Below, in pieces: positions 60,222 to 64,000 of a DNA stretch of 64,000 nucleotides. The first letter of the stretch is position 1; each line of letters opens with the position of its first letter. This DNA comes from Ekhidna sp964289745. GTDB lineage: Bacteria > Bacteroidota > Bacteroidia > Cytophagales > Cyclobacteriaceae. The notes below the pieces were generated by a model that was given only the letters and a program-made list of their open reading frames with translations, had not been told where the DNA came from and did no database searches. The position numbers and the translations under genes were made by a program. Location of the stretch: assembly GCA_964289745.1 (NCBI GenBank), contig CAXYMM010000001.1:1550001-1614000 (forward strand). The letters are read 5' to 3'.

Positions 60222-61575
60222 CTGCCGTTACATCAAACCAAGTCCCTTTCCAACCACTGCAACCACTAACGTTGCAGGCTCTGACTCGAATATAAATTCG
60301 GGTATTTTTTGTCACATTCGGCTTTACATGAATATAAGAATTGGAAGAGCTGCGTTGTCTTATGTAACTGTTTGGTACGCTCCACTGCCACGTGAAACCG
60401 CTTGGGGATATCTGCCCATTGTATCGTGCAGTAATGTTTGTCCACGTGCTCGAGGATAAAGTCACACTTCCGAAGCTTATAAGTGATGTAATTGTAGAGG
60501 TTCGAGGGGGGTTAACGACGGTAAATCTTTTTGTTAATTCGATACCATTGCTTAGCGTAGCCTTGACCCAAGCTCGAGTGTATCCAGATGTTGTATTTCT
60601 TGACCGTAAACTCACGTGGGCATTACTTCTTGAAATTATACTCACATTATCTGAAACAGTCCATTGTGCAGTGACCCCCTCTGGGATGTTAGAAAAAAGT
60701 CTAACTGTTTCTGTATTAGGATAGACAAGTTGATTTAAGCGAGAGATTCGTACATCCCAAATTTGGGTATTTACCCAACCAAATAAAGCGGACAGCCGTG
60801 TATAAACAGTTGGGGAGTTTTCACCTCCCACACAGCCTGGAACTCCCCAACTTACAATACCAATTTGAATATCGTTTTGTCCATTTTGTTTAAAAACCAA
60901 AGGTCCGCCACTATCACGCCAACATGCTCCTTGCCTATCTATACCATTTGCTCCTGTAGCAATCATTCTTTGAGTCAACTTGCGACGAACTGAATTAGCA
61001 TAGACTATATCTAATTGTTGGCTAGCTAAATTATTACTTATAATATCTACATCAACAGCTTGAAGATGATTCGCCAAAACCCCTCCATTGGGTTCTGTCC
61101 ACCCCCAACCACTAACTCTAACTTCACTTCCAATGCTTTCAGAAGCTAAACTTTCAGGAGAAATAAGTTCAACTGGCTGAACAGCATTATTAAAAGAAAA
61201 TGCTCCATCTATTTCAATTACAGCTACATCAAAGTCTAGTGTCGCAGAGTTATAATTCGGATGGACTAATATTCTTCTTGCATTGTAGGTCTGTATATTA
61301 TTACCTGGGTTGTTTCGTAAAGTAAAACCAGCATTTAAAGTTATGTCCGAAGCATTTTCACGATCAACACAATGTGCTGCTGTAAGAACATATTTGTTAT
61401 TGACAATACTCCCACCGCAAGAGTGTTTACCATCACTTTTTCTTTGAATGCTAACTTGATAGGGAACATCTTGAATTTCAATAGGAAATCCATTTGTTAT
61501 CGCTTGAATATCCTGTGCGCTAATGCTAAACACAGAAATAGAAGCTAAAATGACCGTTAGAATAATTTTTCTCAT
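60157..61575 (-). CDS. Secreted S1 (trypsin-like) serine protease with C-terminal Ig-like region
   Basis: The 472-aa product has a signal peptide (MRKIILTVILASISVFSISA), then an S1 protease domain, residues about 26-275, with His68 in LTAAHCV, Asp116 in DFDVAVIEID and Ser222 in RDSGGP. The usual Gly before the Asp-Ser pair (chymotrypsin number 193, oxyanion hole) is Arg220, and the S1-pocket position 189 is Gly216, so it should not prefer Lys/Arg. Residues 290-450 look like Ig/PKD-type beta domains. There is no C-terminal type IX secretion signal that I recognise. Confidence 0.9.
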   Translation of the reverse strand: MRKIILTVILASISVFSISAQDIQAITNGFPIEIQDVPYQVSIQRKSDGKHSCGGSIVNNKYVLTAAHCVDRENASDITLNAGFTLRNNPGNNIQTYNARRILVHPNYNSATLDFDVAVIEIDGAFSFNNAVQPVELISPESLASESIGSEVRVSGWGWTEPNGGVLANHLQAVDVDIISNNLASQQLDIVYANSVRRKLTQRMIATGANGIDRQGACWRDSGGPLVFKQNGQNDIQIGIVSWGVPGCVGGENSPTVYTRLSALFGWVNTQIWDVRISRLNQLVYPNTETVRLFSNIPEGVTAQWTVSDNVSIISRSNAHVSLRSRNTTSGYTRAWVKATLSNGIELTKRFTVVNPPRTSTITSLISFGSVTLSSSTWTNITARYNGQISPSGFTWQWSVPNSYIRQRSSSNSYIHVKPNVTKNTRIYIRVRACNVSGCSGWKGTWFDVTAAPPSKRSWGVNSVTAITEIHY

Positions 61576-61920
61576 AATTCTAAATTTTTGTTGTTAAAAA
61601 TATTTAAGTATGAAAAATGGCTATAGGTTAAAAATTGAATTTACGCTGTTTTTATATATACCATATTTAATGTTTTATAATTTAAAGGTACATGATTGGT
61701 GTTTTATAATTTAAAGGTACATGTAATCTTTTTTTATAGATTAAAAGCATTTTTTGTAGTTTTTTAACTAATTTTAAATAGCTCGCCAATAAAATCGATA
61801 TAGCTATACCTCTACTGAGCCAATTGACAGTGAAGTGCAAGATGGAAACTTTAACGATATTTGAAAGACTAGAGGCATGTGCCATACCTAGTCGTTAGCG
61901 ACTACATTTACAAATGTGTA
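61576..61920. other. Intergenic stretch upstream of the protease gene
   Basis: This 345-nt gap lies between the protease and HNH genes, both on the - strand. It holds the direct repeat at 61671-61723 and an inverted repeat TAGTCG-TTAG-CGACTA at 61889-61904. A 67-codon frame on the - strand (61682-61885) runs through the direct repeat and has no recognised family; it was not accepted. Confidence 0.5.
61671..61723. repeat. Two copies of a 24-nt direct repeat
   Basis: The sequence TGTTTTATAATTTAAAGGTA plus CATG occurs at 61671-61694 and again at 61700-61723, with ATTGG between (period 29). It lies upstream of the protease gene, about 100 nt before its start on the - strand. Only two copies exist, so it is not a CRISPR array; it may be a binding site or a simple duplication. 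Confidence 0.7.
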
Positions 61921-62424
61921 TTAGATGATCGTTTTTTGAGGTTCTAGGTAATTGTTCCATTCCTCCCGATAAGAACCATGACTCAGCTTAAGAAATGATA
62001 AATAGGTAGGTTTTATTGGTTGCTTGCTAAGGTGCATACCGGCTTTTTCGAGAGAGTAATCACCTTTTATAGAATTACATTTTTTGCATGCTGTAACTAG
62101 ATTAGTCCAAGTGGATTTACCTCCTTTTGATCTTGGAATTACATGGTCGAGGGTTAAATCTTTTGTAATTCCGCAGTATTGGCATCTTCCTCCGTCTCTT
62201 CGAAAAATATTGTGTCTGCTCATGACGACTCCTTTATACGGTATGCTCGCATACTGTCTTATCCGTACGACAGATGGAAACGGGAATGATTTAGAAATAG
62301 ACCTTAGCTCTTTTTTCTTATTTGATTCTACCAAATCAGCCTTATCCAGAAAAATTAAAAGAAAAGCGCGCTGTACAGTACAGACAGTGAGCGGTGAGTA
62401 ATCTTGGTTTAGTACTAATACCAT
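61921..62424 (-). CDS. HNH endonuclease
   Basis: The 167-aa product has a C-terminal HNH domain: CQYCGITKDLTLDHVIPRS near residues 82-100 with the first zinc cysteines and the catalytic DH, then WTNLVTACKKCNSIKG near 106-121 with the second pair. The N-terminus MVLVLNQDYSPLTVCTVQRA is typical of the common Bacteroidota 5-methylcytosine-like HNH family. It follows smpB by 1 nt. The target is unknown; it may be a housekeeping nuclease. Confidence 0.9.
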   Translation of the reverse strand: MVLVLNQDYSPLTVCTVQRAFLLIFLDKADLVESNKKKELRSISKSFPFPSVVRIRQYASIPYKGVVMSRHNIFRRDGGRCQYCGITKDLTLDHVIPRSKGGKSTWTNLVTACKKCNSIKGDYSLEKAGMHLSKQPIKPTYLSFLKLSHGSYREEWNNYLEPQKTII

Positions 62425-62425
62425 A

Positions 62426-62887
62426 TTATATATTCAATCGTTCAAGTTCTCTTTTTTGATCCTTTTTCTTAATGTCATTTCGCTTATCGTATATCTTCTT
62501 TCCCCGAGCTAGTGCTATTTCTAATTTGGCAAAACCTCTATTGTTGATGAATAGTCGCAATGGTACGATCGTTAAACCCTTTTCCGCTGATTTTTCTTTA
62601 AGTTTTTGAATTTCTCTTTTCTTAAGAAGCAAGATTCGATGTCTAACAATAGAGTGCGTTTTAAAACTAGCATTGCTGTAGGGAGAAATATTCATTCCTT
62701 TTATATGAACCTCATGCTCTTGCAGAAAGCAGTAGGCCTCTTGTATGCTGGCTTTTCCCTCTCGAATGGATTTGATTTCGGTGCCTTTTAGAATGATTCC
62801 AGCTTCCAATTTTTCAATGAATTCATATTCAAAACGTGCTTTCTTATTTTTTATCTGAATGTTATTCGAGAATCTTTCTTTAGACAT
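62426..62887 (-). CDS. smpB: SsrA-binding protein SmpB
   Basis: SmpB (153 aa) brings tmRNA to stalled ribosomes. The core is NKKARFEYEFIEKLEAGIIL near residues 14-33, GTEIKSIREGKASIQEAYC, then KGLTIVPLRLFINNRGFAKL and the basic tail ARGKKIYDKRNDIKKKD, which tracks the empty messenger channel. It lies between tsaD and HNH on the - strand. The tmRNA gene itself is not in the window. Confidence 0.97.
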   Translation of the reverse strand: MSKERFSNNIQIKNKKARFEYEFIEKLEAGIILKGTEIKSIREGKASIQEAYCFLQEHEVHIKGMNISPYSNASFKTHSIVRHRILLLKKREIQKLKEKSAEKGLTIVPLRLFINNRGFAKLEIALARGKKIYDKRNDIKKKDQKRELERLNI

Positions 62888-62909
62888 GTTTAAATATACT
62901 GAGCAGTGG

Positions 62910-63911
62910 CTAAAAAATCATTCGTGGTAGTGGACTGTCATCTAGTTGTCCAAATTTTTGTACTTTATACAATAGATGCCCGCTAATGGCAACCATGCCT
63001 GCATTGTCCGTACAATACTGAAAATCGGGGACATAGCTTTCCCAATTATAAAGCTTCGAAAGCTGCTTTAGTCTTTTTCTAAGCTCGCTATTGGCTGATA
63101 CGCCACCTGCTATGGCTATCTGTTTGATGTTTTCCCTTTGTGCCGCTTTAATCAATTTTACCATTAGCATATCAATAAGAATTTTTTGAATACTTGCCGC
63201 TAGGTCTCTTTTGTTTTCATCAATAAAGTGTTCATTCTTTTTTACAGCTTGTTTCAGAAAATATTGGATCGAGGTTTTGATGCCACTAAAAGAGTAGTTA
63301 AGGCCGCCCATCTCATATTCGGCAAATTGAAAACGGTCTGGGTTGCCTTGTTGTGCGAGTTTATCAAGTAAAGGTCCTCCTGGGTACTCCATGCCTAGTA
63401 GCTTTGCCGTTTTATCAAAAGCTTCTCCAACCGCATCGTCGAGGGTTTGACCGATAATGCTCATTTCATGCGGACTGTCTACACGTAGAATTTGGGTATG
63501 TCCTCCACTTACAGTGAGACAGAGAAAGGGAAAAGTTGGTTGTGGGTCTTCTATAAAATGCGCCAATACATGCGCTTTCATGTGATGGACAGGAATAAGA
63601 GGTACATTCAAGGCTGCAGCCATAGCTTTTGCGAAGCCAGATCCTACCAAGAGTGCTCCAAGTAAACCTGGTCCACGGGTATAGGCAATGGCGTCCAAAT
63701 TTTTAGGCTCAATTCTTGCTTCTTTTAATACTTCATGAATAATAGGTACGATATTTTTGTGATGCTCTCGAGATGCGAGTTCTGGTACTACACCACCATA
63801 TTTGGCGTGAATAGCTTGGCTTGCTATCTTGTTATTGATTACTTGACCATCAGCACAAATAGAAGCTGAGGTTTCATCGCAAGAAGATTCTATTCCCAGT
63901 ATTATGGCCAC
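62910..63911 (-). CDS. tsaD: tRNA N6-threonylcarbamoyladenosine transferase TsaD
   Basis: TsaD (333 aa) makes t6A37 on ANN-decoding tRNAs with TsaB and TsaE. Metal-binding histidines sit in VPVHHMKAHVLAHF near residues 105-118; ILGIESSCDETSASI opens the ASKHA fold, and CLTVSGGHTQIL and AGGVSANSELRKRL follow. The length is normal. It leads the - strand run tsaD-smpB-HNH and is divergent from a gene that leaves the window. Confidence 0.96.
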   Translation of the reverse strand: MAIILGIESSCDETSASICADGQVINNKIASQAIHAKYGGVVPELASREHHKNIVPIIHEVLKEARIEPKNLDAIAYTRGPGLLGALLVGSGFAKAMAAALNVPLIPVHHMKAHVLAHFIEDPQPTFPFLCLTVSGGHTQILRVDSPHEMSIIGQTLDDAVGEAFDKTAKLLGMEYPGGPLLDKLAQQGNPDRFQFAEYEMGGLNYSFSGIKTSIQYFLKQAVKKNEHFIDENKRDLAASIQKILIDMLMVKLIKAAQRENIKQIAIAGGVSANSELRKRLKQLSKLYNWESYVPDFQYCTDNAGMVAISGHLLYKVQKFGQLDDSPLPRMIF

Positions 63912-63941
63912 TTTATTTTTTTGAACGCCAAGTTAAACATA

Positions 63942-64000
63942 TTGAAATTTCGAAAATTTGCCTGGAGGTTATTTTCGGGAATCTTCTTTTACAGTTTCCT
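63942..64000 (+). CDS. Start of a probable TamB-like gene (partial)
   Basis: The last 59 nt open a frame from TTG 63942 reading LKFRKFAWRLFSGIFFYSF, a basic start and a hydrophobic helix. In many Bacteroidota a tamB-like (DUF490) gene with such an N-terminus is divergent from tsaD, which is the main ground for this guess. Too little is visible to be sure, and the TTG start is itself an assumption. Confidence 0.3.
   Translation, partial: MKFRKFAWRLFSGIFFYSF

Noticed and set aside
61671..61723. CRISPR array
   Set aside because: Only two repeats with a 5-nt spacer and no cas genes anywhere in the window.
61682..61885. 67-codon frame on the - strand in the gap before the protease gene
   Set aside because: It runs through the 24-nt direct repeat, has no recognisable family and no start signal.

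Overview
The window is AT-rich chromosomal DNA from a member of the Bacteroidota, most likely of the order Cytophagales. The grounds are promoter boxes of the TTG-N(17-21)-TAnnTTTG type, almost no Shine-Dalgarno sequences before genes, zinc-free forms of ribosomal proteins L36, L32 and S14, a glsB/glsA glycine-lipid pair, a sufBCDSE-T run, and the DUF177-rpmF-fabH-efp-accB-accC operon. No rRNA, phage, insertion sequence or CRISPR array was found. The genus cannot be named from the sequence alone.

Layout. 1-14.1 kb: the end of fusA, rpsJ, and the complete S10-spc-alpha ribosomal run (rplC to rplQ) with secY, infA and rpoA, all on the + strand. 14.5-16.3 kb: glsB and glsA on the - strand. 16.7-22.8 kb: a small membrane-anchored protein, aroA and aroB (-), proline dehydrogenase and lysS (+). 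23.1-26.2 kb: a secreted hypothetical protein and fadD (-), fadD having a hairpin-rich leader. 26.5-32.9 kb: an Lrp/AsnC regulator, then iron-sulphur assembly genes sufB-C-D-S-E-T and a bacilliredoxin (+). 33-39.3 kb: an outer-membrane barrel, a scoAB CoA-transferase pair, a secreted protein and an NhaC antiporter, mixed with gene debris (an unidentified frameshifted gene, a DUF1697 relic, and an exonuclease with two in-frame stops). 39.3-41 kb: an ABC exporter. 41.4-46.7 kb: accC, accB, efp, fabH, rpmF, DUF177 and pdxA (-). 46.8-50.8 kb: rsmA, mgtE, a hydroxyacid dehydrogenase, greA (behind a leader terminator) and a HIT protein. 50.8-56.3 kb: ruvC (-), then a decayed surface-glycan locus (flippase-like, glycosyltransferase 2 and polysaccharide-deacetylase pseudogenes) around an intact SpoIIE-type phosphatase, then tatD and asparaginase. 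56.4-58.9 kb: tRNA-Ser and an ExbB/ExbD energy-transduction operon. 59.2-61.6 kb: a secreted S1 protease and two lipoproteins made by tandem duplication. 61.9-64 kb: an HNH endonuclease, smpB and tsaD (-), and the first codons of a probable tamB-like gene (+).

How it fits together. Most of the window is housekeeping: translation, fatty-acid initiation, aromatic amino-acid synthesis, Fe-S assembly and membrane lipid synthesis. The points most worth a second look are: (1) joint decay of three glycan genes at 51.4-54.4 kb while the genes between and beside them stay intact; (2) a promoter-terminator-gene arrangement in front of greA; (3) two mutually exclusive hairpins, one a terminator, in front of fadD; (4) an S1 protease carrying Arg where the oxyanion-hole Gly193 is expected, next to duplicated and diverged lipoproteins; (5) an exonuclease gene intact except for two in-frame TAA codons.
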